64,000 nucleotides of DNA from Malus domestica. Taxonomy: Eukaryota; Streptophyta; Magnoliopsida; Rosales; Rosaceae. Of this stretch, positions 1 through 11,725 are shown piece by piece (within the stretch, counting starts at the first letter, position 1; each line of letters starts with the position of its first letter). Both the position numbers and the translations under genes were made by a program. Where the stretch lies: the NCBI RefSeq assembly GCF_042453785.1, contig NC_091675.1, forward strand, positions 4,848,501 through 4,912,500, read 5' to 3'. Below the pieces are notes generated by a model. That model saw nothing but the letters and a program-made list of their open reading frames with translations, made no database searches and had not been told where the DNA came from.

Positions 1-570
1 AAGAAAAAATTAATTTTCCTTGTCTTCTTCTTGGATGGTGCTACCGCGGGGCAGCCGTTGAGGTGGTGCCGCACGTCGGCTGGCATGGGCCAGGAGTCGG
101 CTCGGCATGGGCCAATGAGGTATTGTGGCAGGGACCACTGTTTTAAGCTGCTTGACTTAGCTAGAACCAAGGGCAGCTTGTGTGGCTGGGGCCGCGGATT
201 GTGGCGCTGTGGCGCAGTACTAGGCGAGTCACATGGTTCATGTCCTTTTAGGCTTTTGGACACGACGCGATCTAGGTTGGTGAATGAGAGAAATGAAGAG
301 GTTGCGGGCCTCATGAGCTGCTGGAATGTTAGGTTGAACTCTCTTGCTAGGTACCACAAACGGCGTTGGCTACTTTAGCTTTATTCGTCAGGAGAAACGT
401 GGGCTGTTCCCCAAATAGAAGATGAATAGAATCAAGGCGGATGCATTGGCTCGTCCAATCACTGTTGTGGATCCTGCTGCAAATGAAGGTGGGAAAAGGG
501 ATCTTCCCTGCCTGCTCAAGAGATACCGGCTGAGAACAAACCAAAGACTTCTTTCGCTCGCGCGGGTTCG

Positions 571-1720
571 TTGACTGCCTCCAGGCTTGTGATTGACTTG
601 ACTTTTTCCAAGGGGATGAAAAATGAGGCTGCTAGATCTGAGCATGTGGCGCCTGCCATGTCAAGAATGGCTAGTACGATTGCTGATAGGATTGTTCGGC
701 ATAAAGCTTCTGTCATGCTCCTAATGCTGAATTTTGTACCAAGACGTCTGTTGGGAGCAAAGTCCGGTTCATCTTTGGAGAGGCTTGCTATTATGAAGAG
801 CGATAAGGTGGACTCTGCTGCTAAAGTGGCGCCAATGCCCATTCCTTATGCTGCTGAGATTGATTCGCCTGCTGGGAATGAGGAAACTACTTGCGTAGGC
901 AGTTGTGAGAAATCCACTAAGCTTACTTCTGGAGGGGCTGCTGAGATCTATATGCTTTTGAAACCAGATCTCTTGAAAACATGGATGTTTGTGCCAAGTT
1001 TGTTGATGGCGTCAGAAAGGTGTTTGCCCAAGCTCGTTTGCGAAGTATACGACCCAATTATAGAAGGACTGTTCTACTTGCTATGATGCAGATATAGCAA
1101 GGCTGCTAAGGATACGACAAATACTATGGCAGATTCTGAGCTTGTTGCTTTGAAGGGGTCTCATATGTCTGCCCCCACTCCTTTGCAGCTTGAGACCGCT
1201 CATCAAAAGATCGTTGACTTGAAGACTAGGCTTGACACGATCCAAGTTAAGCATGAAAGTGCAGAGAAAGAGATTGGATGTTACATACCTTAGATTCAAG
1301 ATCTTGAGTTTGCAGTTTCTGAGCTTTGTTTCGCTGTTTATGCAAAAAATGAAAAGTTGATTGCTGCTTATAATCAAGTGATCCACTTCAAGAGAATCGT
1401 CGATAAGCTTGAACCCTAAGTGTTGGAACTTTAAGGTGTACTGAAGATCAACGAAAGTCTGAAGAAGGAAGTGGATGAGCTGCAGAGCATCCATGTTGGT
1501 CTGCTCGAAGAAGATGAGCAGCTGAAAGGTGAAAAAGCTGGGCTCGGGGTTTCGAGACCTTTTTTATTTCTCTGGAAGACTTACTTGATTTTACTTTTGA
1601 GGCTTCCATTGGTGAAGTAGTTGGAAAAGTTAGTGCCCAGGCTGGGGTAGCCGAGGGTGAAGCGCCGGATGATACCGTTGTTAAGAGCGTTGCGGCTGCT
1701 GAAAGTGTGGCGACCAAGTA
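571..1720 (+). pseudogene. Antisense ORF block of the gypsy fossil
   Basis: On the strand opposite to gag and integrase, open blocks are seen at about 571-1086 and 1440-1720. The second block has heptad-like, charged text (KKEVDELQSIHVGLLEEDEQ) suggesting coiled coil. The position beyond integrase and towards the 3' LTR fits the antisense ORF of Tat-lineage elements. I recognise no enzymatic domain. It is broken with the rest of the element. 1740-3000 holds no recognisable coding part. Confidence 0.5.
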
Positions 1721-3009
1721 GTCGTGGGATGTCCAAGCTGCTATAGTCTTCTAGGTAGCCTTTAGGATTTTATTTGTTTTTCCTTGTAACTCTTGTTTTG
1801 CTTGAACTCCATCGGCCTTTGCTAGTTGTTTATAAACATGTTTTCCTTTGCTTTTCTTCATCTTTGCTTCTTTTGTTCATGCCCTAACCTTTAGACTTGA
1901 TAGACCAGTGGCAGGCATACTACTTTTTTATAAGCAGACAAGCCCGCGTAGCCTATGCAGCCGTAGGTGTTGGTGTAGAACTTTGCAAAGTTGTTAGCCA
2001 TAGGGTTGGCAGCCGGATGCCTTACTTATAGAAGCAGACAAGTCCGCGTAACCACTAGGCTGTTAACCTTGACTTTCTCCAATTTCGTAGGTTGCGTAGC
2101 AAGTATCACAACACTTTAGGATTTGGTATAGGTTGTTCCGCGCTTGGCAGAGGTGAAGCTTATCGACTACGTAGCATGTCGGCAGTGGATAAAACTTCGT
2201 ATATGCGTGCTAGCTTGTTTAACCTTTCATAAGAATGTGTGGTTGTATAAGTCTAGTGCGGCTTTACTGCTCGAATGGCAAGCCGTAGGCAGTCTTCCGG
2301 AATCCGTAGGCTACCTTAGTGCACTCGGTAGCAGCTTTAGGATTCCAGGGTAGCCGTCCATCGGATGTACTGCGTAATGTGCCCTCTCCGTCTCTAGGGC
2401 CCGGTTCCCCACGGATTAGGCCAAGAGACCCAAAATCTTTTAGTTAGCTAAGCCTTGAAAAGGACCATTGCGGCTACTTCTAGGAATCCCGGCGCAAGCC
2501 ATCGTGCATCTAGTTATACTAGGGCAGCCCGGCTCATCCACGTATGGATATTCGGAGTGTAGAGTTTATCCTCCCATTCTTGGAGAGCTGACCCATGTGG
2601 GTGTCGGGGAATTGGTTTACCCTTTCGCGTTGGAGAGCAATTAGTTTACCCTCTCGCAATGGAGAGCATGGTTGGTCCCTCGAGGGGCACAATTCCTGCG
2701 GTAAGTCCCTAAGAAGGGCGCGGTCTTCTTTTGAAGTGCATGAGTGATCAGTTGTTGTAAGCATGCAACCAAGCCAAGTCGTGATTACTTCTGAATTCCT
2801 CATTGAAAAATGAGTTAAACGAACGAGAACTGAGATGTAAGGTAAAAACTGCATAACAACTGGATAATCCTCGGCTGGTGAGGTAGTGCCCATCGAGCTG
2901 CTTGAGTCTTCGGGCTTTGATGTAGCGAAAGGTCACACATGGTACTTCCTCAGATTGTAGACGTTCCACTGTTTTTCGATCTTTTTGTCGTTTTATGGTG
3001 GCGAGGGTG

Positions 3010-3811
3010 TAATTGTTCTTGCCACCTACTCTGCTGATCTTGTACAGACTTTCCCATATGGGATCCATATTTTTTGAGCCGTTTCTGCTAGCAGTGATGA
3101 AGGTTTTTCTTATGACCAGATCTCCAGGCTGGAACTACCGGATCTTGGCCCTTTTGTTGTAGCTGGAGAGGAGCTGATGCTGCCGGATCTTGCCACCTAC
3201 TCTGCTGATCTTGTACGGACTTTCCCAGATGAGATCCATATTTTTTGAGCCTTTTCTGCTGGCAGTGATGAAGGTTTTTCTTATGACCAGATCTCCAGGC
3301 TGGAACTACCGGATCTTGGCCCTTTTGTTGTAGCTGGAGATGAGTTGATGCTGCGGGATCTTGCCACCTACTCTGCTGATCTTGTACGGACTTTCCCAGA
3401 TGAGATCCATACTTTTTGAGCCTTGTCTGCTGGCAGTGATGAAGGTTTTTCTTATGACCAGATCTCCAGGCTGGAACTGCTGGATCTTGGCCTTTTTGTT
3501 GTAGCTAGAGAGGAGCTGATGCTGGTAGGCTGCGATGCAAGTGATAGTCTGTTCGTGCCTCTCGTCTGCCAGATCTAAGCTTGTGGCTATCTCCTTTCGG
3601 TTGCTCGTCTTTTGGTTGTGCAATATGCCCATAGACATCCTTGGAGTTCGTCTGGCCATTTTCTTTTCTTATTTGTGGGGGATTTCTTGTGGCAGTCGAG
3701 GATCATCTTAATGGATGCTTTGGCCCGCCTATTACCTTGAGGATATCTTGGCGTAGACATGTGCTGCTTGATGCCATATTTTTGGAAGAACTTCGCCAAA
3801 TCTTTGCCCAC
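3010..3811 (-). pseudogene. Retrotransposon integrase remnants
   Basis: Minus-strand fragments of an integrase. Around 3600-3811 the core-domain blocks FFQKYGIKQHMSTPRYPQGN and WPDELQGCLWAY are readable; around 3010-3560 the C-terminal region with QPGDLVIRK and WESPYKISRV follows. They belong to the broken gypsy element. The C-terminal part is present in three tandem copies (separate entry). Confidence 0.8.
3020..3530 (-). repeat. Tandem repeat, about 170 bp x 3, in the integrase C-terminal region
   Basis: Three near-identical units start near 3020, 3189 and 3360, each opening with TTGCCACCTACTCTGCTGAT on the plus strand. The unit equals part of the integrase C-terminal coding region, so this is an amplification inside the fossil element. 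Confidence 0.85.
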
Positions 3812-4783
3812 TAATTGCGGGCCGTTGTCGGTGACGATGGATTAAGGGATGCCAAATCGGTAAATGATACTCCTTCATATGAAGCGCTCTATGTCCGTCT
3901 GAACCATGATCGTCATGGGCTCTGCTTCTACTTATTTGGTGAAGTAATCGGTTGCCACGATCATCATGCCTTTGCCCCTGGTAGTCTGGCTGGTGATTAG
4001 CTAGGACTCGGAATGAATGGAAAGCTTTTTCACCACCAAGTCTTTTGTCATTCGAAGGCCTTCTAGTGGGGCTTCGTACTCTGCTTCGTTGTTAGATGCT
4101 TTGAAGTTTAGGGTGATCGCCTGCTTGAGCATTGAAACGTCTGGGGTGGCAAGAAACACGGTTGCTCACGAGCCTTCGTAGTTGGATGTGCCGTCAACAT
4201 GCAAACGCTAGAAATCTCCATTGAGGGAGCAGGTGTGGCTAAAGTATGCTCGGCTACCTTCGGGGCGTCGTTGGGCCGAGTTGTTACGTTCGTCAGAAAA
4301 CTTTGCATCTGCTAGGGTCTACGCCTTTATCATCACCGGTTTGGATTCAACGGAATAGTGCGTCATGATGATGACTGCTTGCGTTTAAAGGTAAAACTTA
4401 AGCTTTTGGGTTACAACAATTATCGTCAAAGTTAGCTTTTGAATTTTTAATAGCATCGAGGAGAGCTTTTAAACTGTAGAATACAGGTAGTCGGGCCCCC
4501 ATCTCTTCTCGCATGATGGTAGAGCTTATTGCTACTTTAGATACCGTCAAACATGCGAATAAGTCCTCCGCTGCTTCTAGGGAGGTGATGTCGGGTACTT
4601 CTTCAAGTCCTTGAATGTGCATTGGCGAGCCTCATCCCAAAGTGCGTGATTATCTGCCAAAGCAAAAGAGTATGCCAGAGTTAGATATTCTTTCATGATC
4701 AATTTTTCGAATAGCGGGTGGTCTGCTGGAAGTCCTTTTTGGAATGCTGCTCTAACTATCGAGTTGTTGCATCTGACTATTTT

Positions 4784-5335
4784 TTACTTCTCTACTTTGA
4801 ACCTCTTCACATAGTCATGAAGCGACTCATTTGGGTTCTTCTTGACGTCGAACAAATGGTCAGACTTCTTTTTGATCGAGTGATAAGATGAATATTCTTT
4901 GGTGAAAACCAAAAAAAGTTCGTAGAAATTCCGGATGGATTGTGGCGGCAGGGTGTAGAACCAATCTTGCGTCTCGTCTTGTAGAGTGGTGGCGAATATC
5001 TTGCACATGAGATCATCGTTGTTTCGATAAAGGATCATTGCGCTTCGGTAGCGCTTTAAGTGTCTCTCCAGGTCTTCATCCCCTTTGAAAGATGTGAAAT
5101 GTGGCATGCTGAACTCGAGTAGAGGCTCTGCCTGCTCGATCTCGTCCGTGAAGGGTGACCTGCTTATGTTGGTCATGTTTCGTCGTAGTGCCTCGTCGAT
5201 GACCTCGTTGCGTTGGAAATCATGCAATCGCTTGGTCAATAGTCTCTCTACTTCTTCCTGAATTTGTCTTTGTTGGGGTAGCGGAGCTCTCAGCTGCCCC
5301 CAGCCATGACTTACTGGTCTAGGCTGCTCTTCCAT
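4784..5335 (-). pseudogene. Retrotransposon gag core remnant
   Basis: A 183-codon open stretch of the gypsy fossil matches the plant retrotransposon gag core as I know it. It contains the blocks FTDEIEQAEPLLEFSMPHF, LERHLKRYRSAM, DETQDWFYTLPP and SLHDYVKRFKVEK, which are the usual order in plant Ty3/gypsy capsid regions. It is one part of the broken element at 1-8116. Confidence 0.85.
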
Positions 5336-6006
5336 GTGTTTGGCTCGTCTATGCCGCGGATGCAGTGCATGTGGTGCGTTCCTACCAGGCGAGCGAGTTC
5401 TTCGCAGGCTGCTAGTTGAACTTGAGCGGGATTGAGTGACTGCTTCTCTCCGTCCATCGTGCTGCCTACTCTGATGTGAGGTGGAAGATGCTCATTGTGG
5501 GCTTAGCCGCGAATGGACATTTTGTCCGGAAGGTTGCTTATGTTGACTATCAGAGTATGACCCCAACCGTGAATGTATGCTCATCCGTGGGCCTAGTCGA
5601 GAGTGCATGCTCCTCCGCGCTCTAAGACGGGAATGTACACTGCCTAAACGTTCGGGTCGTGGCTGGTCGAGTGGCTGCTTGCCGGGACGCTGCTAGAAAG
5701 GTCTGTCTGCCCTTGTCCTACTTCGGGATACCTCGTCCGGGGCACGTTGGATCCTGATGCGTTGCAAAAGTTGATTCACCAAGGTTGTCTGTTGTGCAAG
5801 GACGCTCATCAACTCTATGACTTGTCGAGACAAGTGTTGTTCGCCATTTGGATTGGAAGAGCTTGGAAGGAATGCACCTCCTTGTGCAGTGGAATGGTGG
5901 TAGACTCCGGGCGCGAGATTTGAGTTGGGAAATGCCAAATCCGTGAAAAAATATGGTGAGAATGCCCCCGGCTCGATGGTAGGTCCGGATAGTTGAGATA
6001 GTCTTG

Positions 6007-6962
6007 GGCCGACTTGGGCTGCTTGGAAAGCCACGAGAACAGGCTGGGCCGTGAGAGTGAGCTGCTCGACTGGAGCTGGCTAGGCCACGGGAGTGTGCTG
6101 CTTGGCATGAGCAGGTTGGGCCGTGAGAGTGGGTGGCTTGACGGGAGCAGGCTGGGCCACGGGAGTGGGTTACTCGACGGAAGCAGGCTGGATCACGGGA
6201 GTGGGCTGCTCGTCAGGAGCAGGCTGGGTCATGAGAGCAGGCTGCTTGGCAAAAGCAGGCTGGGCCACGGGAGTGGGCTTCTCGACAGAAGCAGGCTAGA
6301 CCACGGGAGTGGGCTGCTCGTTAGGAGCAGGCTGGGTCACAAGAGCAGGTTGCTTGGCAGGAGCAGGCTGGACCACGGGAGTAGGCTGCTTGGCAGGAGC
6401 AGGCTGGGCCGCGAGAGCAGGTTGCTTGGCGGGAGCAGGCTGCTTAGTATGTAATGCAAGCGAATGCGAGGCTTGGGCTGCTTGGAAAGCCACGAGAACA
6501 GGCTGGGCCGTGAGAGTGGGCTGCTTAACTGGAGCTGGCTGGGCCACGGGAGTGGGCTGCTCGGCATGAGCAGGTTGGGCCATGAGAGTGGGTGGCTTGA
6601 CGGGAGCAGGCTGGGCCACAGGAGTAGGCTACTCGACGGAAGCAGGCTGGATCACGGAAGTGGGCTGCTCGTCAGGAGCAGGCTGGGTCACGAGAGCAAG
6701 CTGCTTGGCAGGAGCAGGCTGCTTGGCAGGAGCAGGCTGGGCCACGGGAGTGGGCTGCTCGACGGAAGCAGGCTAGACCACGGGAGTGGGCTGCTCGTTA
6801 GGAGCAGGCTGGGTCACGAGAGCAGGCTGCTTGGCAGGAGCAGGCTAGACCACGGGAGTGGGCTGCTCGTCGGGAGCAGGCTGGGTCACGAGAGCAGGCT
6901 GCTTGGCAGGAGCAGGCTGGGCCGCGAGAGCAGGTTGCTTGGCGGGAGCAGGCTGGTTAGTA
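6007..6962 (-). repeat. Nested tandem repeat in gag leader (Ala/Pro/Gln-rich)
   Basis: Short units of about 30-60 bp with the core GGGAGCAGGCTGG alternate with GGGAGTGGGCTGCT. On the minus strand they read as AQPAPAKQP and TPVVQPAP repeats. A higher-order unit of about 463 bp is also visible: the phrase GGCTGCTTGGAAAGCCACGA occurs near 6016 and again near 6477. It lies in the N-terminal part of gag of the fossil. Open frames on the plus strand here are repeat shadows. Confidence 0.85.
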
Positions 6963-7422
6963 TGTGATGCAAGCGAATGCGAGGCTTGGGCCCGGGCCCG
7001 TGCAAACTTGGATGGCACGACTTGGGCCGTGGCCTTGATGCCGTGAGCCTTGGATGGCACGGCTCGAGCTATGGTGAAGGCACTATGGACCTCGACACGG
7101 GTGGCTACCGAGGTAGCTACCGTGGTGGTTCCCATGGTGGAAACTCGTGGTGGTGGTGCTGCTCCACTTATTGTCGCATTTAGCCTCACGGATCTCCACA
7201 ATCCCATTTCTTGAACATTAGAATTTTCACTTGTGGAATTTTCTAAATTTCTAGCCATTATATTTTGCTTATACGTTTTATCAAAGAACCTTTGCAAGTA
7301 AAAAATTCTAATAATAAGAATGTATGAAAAATATTCAAATGGACTAAAAAAATAAAGAAAAAACTTTTTGTGCGATAGTCTTCTACGAGTATGGATTTCA
7401 ACTCTCAATGAAAGCACCAATT

Positions 7423-8116
7423 TGTGGATGCAAATTTTCTCCTCCTCGATCTTGGACGATTTTGCACCTACAAAACAATTAACACCTTAGGTTAAGGCCA
7501 AGAGCCTCACGCGCCCACGATGAATGGGGGGGCTTTGGCCGAAGAACCTCCGATGCCAAAGTTAGAATTTAGAGAGAAAGATTGTTTAGAGAATTTTGAG
7601 ATTTTTGCCAAAGTGTTGGAATTTTTTCTCCTCTTTTTGGTGAGAATGGGAGTATATTTATAGGGATAGGAGGTGGCTAGAGTTTTTTGGGTTTAATTAG
7701 GAGTTACAAAATAATTAGCCAATAACTCCCTAATTAACTTGGCTAATTATTTATCATATAAAGGAAAAAAGGTAGAAGGATGAAAGATGGCCGGCCTTTT
7801 TGTGGGAGTTAGGGTAAAGTTAATGGTCTAAATGCTAATTAAGGGAATAATTAGCTAATTATCATTATTTTAGAAGGAATGTTTTAGGAATTATGGAATA
7901 GGTATAATATTTAGCTAATTGATTAGCTAAATAATGAAATAGGAAATATATGAATAAATTAGGTTTTAAGTTGATACCTATTTTGGGCACTTTTGACTTG
8001 GTTGAAGGATAATTGCCTGCTGCTTGCGCGTGAGAATCCCGGTATGCCCCAAGGGTAGTTTTGTCTTCTTTTATCAAAAATCCACGTGTCGCCTTGTGAA
8101 TATTTTTGGCTCCACA
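7423..8116 (-). repeat. Long terminal repeat (5' LTR of the gypsy fossil)
   Basis: This 694-bp block has the inverted termini TGTGGA and TCCACA, so it starts TG and ends CA as LTRs do. On its inner side (7405-7422, minus strand) the internal sequence begins with TTGGTGCTTTCATTGAGAG; I could not match this to a tRNA primer. No second LTR copy lies in the window, so LTR divergence cannot be used for dating. Confidence 0.75.
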
Positions 8117-8417
8117 GGTCTCATAGGACGGGGTGTGTGGGAACAAGATCATGAGTGGTTCGAAGGAGTGGGTGGTGGATCGAATTGTGGAGGTTAGGTG
8201 GTAGAGGGTGGGCTAGGTAGGTGGAGGGGTGCGCGCGTGTGATGAGCGTTGGACGAGGCCACCACTTAGATGGGTTTCACTGGGATAGCGTTTGGCATAA
8301 GTGACGGGGGTGGAGTAGTGGTATTGTCGTTTATTTATTTATTTAAGCTTAATACTGATTTTATAAATTAAAGCATAAATGGATACTCATAATCCAATGA
8401 ATTGAGTGAAAAAAAAA
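8117..8417. other. Non-coding flank of the LTR element
   Basis: I see no gene, RNA or clear repeat between the LTR end and the first MITE. Confidence 0.6.
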
Positions 8418-8534
8418 AATTGGCACACGCATCAAGCTTAAAAAATGAGTATGGAAGTAGATTAAATAGAAATAGGCAAGATGGCTTTCCACAGTGAGGC
8501 CACAGAGAATTTTTACACTCTGCGTGTGCCAATT
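8418..8534. mobile_element. MITE-like hairpin
   Basis: Terminal inverted repeats of 14 bp, AATTGGCACACGCA at 8418-8431 and its reverse complement at 8521-8534, enclose about 90 bp of AT-rich sequence. Confidence 0.5.
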
Positions 8535-8555
8535 AGCTGGTAGTAATGATAATAG

Positions 8556-8703
8556 CGGTGTGATACTCACATATTCCATTTTACTTCTCATACATCCTTT
8601 TAATTTTTGGCTGTCGGATTGAATGAATTAAAGAAGATCAACGGACAAAAATTAACAAGAGATGTGTGAGAAGTAATTTGAGGTGTGTGGATAGCACATC
8701 CCT
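8556..8703. mobile_element. MITE, copy A of a family also at 20421
   Basis: The right end reads AGGTGTGTGGATAGCACATCC and the left end is a weak inverted match (GGTGTGATACTCACATATTCC). The middle, with GGATTGAATGAATTAAAGAAG, matches 20421-20560 in the same order, so the two are copies of one family. Confidence 0.6.
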
Positions 8704-8927
8704 AATAATATTAGGATTATGATTATTTAAAGAAAGAAAAAACCAGGATTATGATTGTCTAGCCCAATCCGACCCAACAGTTAGATTGAACCATTCGATT
8801 GAGATTGACCAAAAACGTTCTAAGCCCAGCCCATTGATATTAAATGGTCCCGGTGGACCAAGATCTTTGCGGCTAAAACTCTGCAAGCAAATTTCTGCGA
8901 GGCCCTACAGGTGTATTTCTCATAATG

Positions 8928-9082
8928 CATTTTTGCTCACCATCATTTAGTGTGGTGTATGTTCACCATTATATTTATCATCGTTAGATGAGTTTGAATT
9001 TTGAGATTTGTGCATATCCACTACACAAATCTCGAAATTCAAACTCATTTAACAGTGATAAACAAGGTGGGGAGCAAAAATG
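8928..9082. mobile_element. MITE-like hairpin with long stem
   Basis: The inner arms 8975-9013 and 9024-9062 are inverted copies of about 39 bp with few mismatches around a 10-base loop. The outer ends CATTTTTGCTCACC (8928-8941) and GGTGGGGAGCAAAAATG (9066-9082) are also inverted. This is a foldback MITE. Confidence 0.65.
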
Positions 9083-10338
9083 TTTTCATATTTCCTGCTA
9101 ACTGATGCTTTCATACTTGTGCTTCCCTGTTGGGGCAAAAACAATTTCGTGTCTTCTAATCTTCAAATAAGTAATCTTGTAATCACGTCAAGAAACTATA
9201 GACATCATTTTTGCTTGCCAACAATGAGGGAATGAAAGACTTGCAAAAATGCTCCGACATTTGAGTTAGTGACTGTTTAAGATGGTTGTAATAGCATTTA
9301 GAATAATTTCGTACCTCTTTTTCTATCTCTCTAGGTGAGTCAACTGACCTTCATATAGCATTGAAGTTTTACATCAAACATATGTAATGTGACCAAAATG
9401 GATAAAATAAAGTAAATTTCAAAATTTCAAAATCTTCACATAATGAAAAAATTAGCTGATTGTAAAAATTTCAAAAAATAACCGACTAAACTAAAGTTCA
9501 TAAAAGAAACCATCAACTCCGTACAAGTTAGGAATACAAAAAAAATCAACAAATACCTCTGTAAGTAAATTACCAATTAAATTATTTTTATGAATAAATT
9601 AGTCGCGAGGCAAAAATTGAGGGAGTAAAATATAGGAGAGTGTGATTAGATTAGTCACGTAAGTGGGATGGCTGAGTCATTGACAGTCCACTCATTGGAA
9701 CTCGGAGTTTGTCTCTCTCTCTCTCTCTCTTTCTCTCTTCCTCTCTTCCTTCAAAGCTGCGAAGAGGCGGCAGTTCGGCACCCATCCCAACACTTCACAA
9801 ACAACTTCAACAAGAATTAAAAAACGAGTGTAATGCTCTAATCCAACGGCTCACGCCCTCTCAAACGCCGGGATCCAACGATCAGATCGTTACATGTAGT
9901 CGCGGAAACACGGAGCCGCTCTGTCTCGCCCAGAGTTTGGAAAATATTCCCCCGACAAGACCTTTGTGGGCCCCCAGCCCCAAGTCCACCGTCATAAACC
10001 ACATTCAAATTACTAAATGACTATTCTACTTCTCCGTTTAAAACATTATGTACACTAAAAAGTAAGAAATAAATTAAATCTGGACAAACGATAATAATTT
10101 ATATCAAACTAATAAAATAAAATCAGATAGTACTTTTTATTTCACATTCTTTTTCTGTTTATTGTGTTCAAATATGGAGCAAGTATTGGATAAAAACTTA
10201 ATAAAAGTGCATGCGGAAAACATTTCTTAAACATTAATGTTATGAAGATTAAATTTAGAGGTTAAATTTACAAACTAAATTATTTGTCATCAATAAAAAT
10301 GAGCACGTTTATTGATGCTTAAACAATAAACCAATAGT
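9083..10338. other. AT-rich intergenic DNA with (TC)n microsatellite
   Basis: I see no gene. A (TC)n tract lies at about 9711-9745. The 103-codon open frame that starts in it (9709-10020) is low-complexity at first and then has no family resemblance; I treat it as chance. Confidence 0.55.
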
Positions 10339-10617
10339 AATGCTATTCAACAATGTCTTTATACCACATTTTCATATCATCTTAGATGACATTTAATGTG
10401 AACAGCCACATCATTTTGAATTAATCAGATTTTTAAATTTAGTTCATTATTTAATAAACTAATAATTAAGAAAAATTAGTTAATTAAATGATAATTGTGA
10501 TATACGAAAAGTCTTACTCCTTCAGTTCCTTGAGTTTTGCAAATTTTTCAAATGATGTGGCTGTTCACATTAGATGTCAGCTAATCTGGTATAAGAATAT
10601 GGTATAAATAACATTTT
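10339..10617. mobile_element. MITE with about 75-bp inverted ends
   Basis: The left arm (about 10339-10418) and right arm (about 10540-10617) are inverted copies. Both contain ATGTGAACAGCCACATCATTT or its reverse complement, and the ends contain TTTATACCA and TGGTATAAA. The AT-rich centre is unpaired. It ends about 320 bp before the LBD gene and may sit in its promoter. Confidence 0.65.
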
Positions 10618-10828
10618 TCATAAATCAATCATCAACTTCCATGTTCTTTAATTTTCAAAATTTAATCTACGAAATTGAGTCTCCCTAGCATTACCTTTTC
10701 TAAAGTCGTAAACTCAACCAGAGTTTCCTCTCTCTAGTGTCTTGTTTCTGCTTCTCTAAATACCAAAACCAAGCTTCCAGACTCACACTCTCGCTTGCTC
10801 CCCTCAACAAACCCAACAACTTTGAACT

Positions 10829-10832
<4 letters not shown>

Positions 10833-10875
<43 letters not shown>
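10833..10875 (+). repeat. (GA)n microsatellite in LBD 5' leader
   Basis: About 21 GA units lie 66 bp before the LBD start codon, probably in the 5' UTR or core promoter. GA/CT-rich leaders are common in plant genes. The length is likely to vary between individuals. Confidence 0.85.
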
Positions 10876-10878
<3 letters not shown>

Positions 10879-10940
10879 ATTTGATCACTAACCTTTGATT
10901 TAATCAAAATTTTGGAGGGGAGGCTTATCGGACAGTGGAG

Positions 10941-11725
10941 ATGAGCTGCAACGGGTGCCGAGTACTCCGGAAGGGATGCAGCGAGACATGCATACTCAGG
11001 CCGTGCCTGCACTGGATCGACTCTCCCCAAGCCCAAGCCAACGCCACCCTGTTCCTCGCCAAGTTCTTCGGCCGCAGCGACCTCCTCTCTTTCGTCTCCG
11101 CCGTACCGGAAACCCAACGCCCCGGTAAACAAAAATAAAAATAATCAATAAATTAAACAATATTTTAATAATTTTACACGATTAATTTCAACATGAATTA
11201 ATCCTTATTCTTCCTTTTTCTCGATCAGCTCTGTTTCAGTCTCTGCTTTTCGAAGCGTGTGGCCGCTCGGTGAACCCGGTGAACGGAGCGGTGGGGCTTC
11301 TGTCGAGCGGGAACTGGCAAGTGTGCCAGTCGGCGGTCGAGACGGTACTCTCCGGAGGCGTTTTGAGGCCGTTACCGGCGTTTACTACGCCGAGCCTCGA
11401 CGAGTCTTCGGACACGTTCAGCAGAGGCACATGCACAAAACAAAACCGCTACTATCAATCCGTACCGTCAGCGTCGGCGTACTATGGTGAGGAGCGAAGC
11501 CAGCCGTTCGAGCCGGCGGGGCTCTCTCTGAAGCCGAATCTCGCGGCGGGAGAGAGAGGAAGAGGGAGGGGAATGAGGAGCTACATAAGTGCGGCGATGG
11601 ATCAGCGGCTGAGAGATACGGTATCGTTTGATTCGGAGGAGTCGGTGATGACTACGACAACGACGAGGTGCCTTGAAAGCGGCGGCGATCTGAAGGATTG
11701 CAAGCTTCTGAACCTTTTCGTGTAA
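10941..11725 (+). CDS. LOB-domain transcription factor, class II, LBD37/38/39 type
   Basis: Plant-specific nuclear DNA-binding protein. Two exons, 10941-11124 and 11229-11725, joined by a 104-bp GT-AG intron, give 226 residues. The N-terminal zinc block has Cys3, Cys6, Cys13 and Cys17 (C-x2-C-x6-C-x3-C). The GAS block follows with AKFFGR and, across the splice junction, [16 protein letters not shown] and [11 protein letters not shown]. The C-terminus ends KLLNLFV, a tail I know from the LBD37/38/39 group. In Arabidopsis that group represses anthocyanin genes and responds to nitrogen (family knowledge). I start at the ATG giving MSCNGC, the family start, not at a GTG two codons earlier. Residues [10 protein letters not shown] replace the commoner WTGNWHVCQA. 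It has no gene neighbour within 3 kb. Confidence 0.93.

Larger units (their letters stand above)
1..8116 (-). mobile_element. Ty3/gypsy LTR retrotransposon fossil, cut by window edge
   Basis: A degraded Ty3/gypsy element reads right to left. Its parts in minus-strand order are a 5' LTR (7423-8116), a gag leader with long Ala/Pro/Gln repeats (about 7260-6010), a gag core (5335-4784), RNase H-like fragments (about 4300-4000), integrase fragments (3811-3010) and a plus-strand (antisense) ORF block (about 571-1720). The 3' LTR would lie left of the window. No reverse transcriptase was recognised. Order gag-RNase H-integrase is the Ty3/gypsy order, and an extra antisense ORF between integrase and the 3' LTR is known for the Tat lineage, so Tat is the likely placement (inference). 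It is broken, with many breaks across the frames, so it looks old. Confidence 0.85.

Noticed and set aside
6014-6967. Plus-strand frames rich in GRSRLGHGSGLLDRS
   Set aside because: Translation of the tandem repeats of the gag leader on the wrong strand.
9709-10020. 103-codon plus-strand frame
   Set aside because: Starts in a TC microsatellite and shows no family motif; chance frame.
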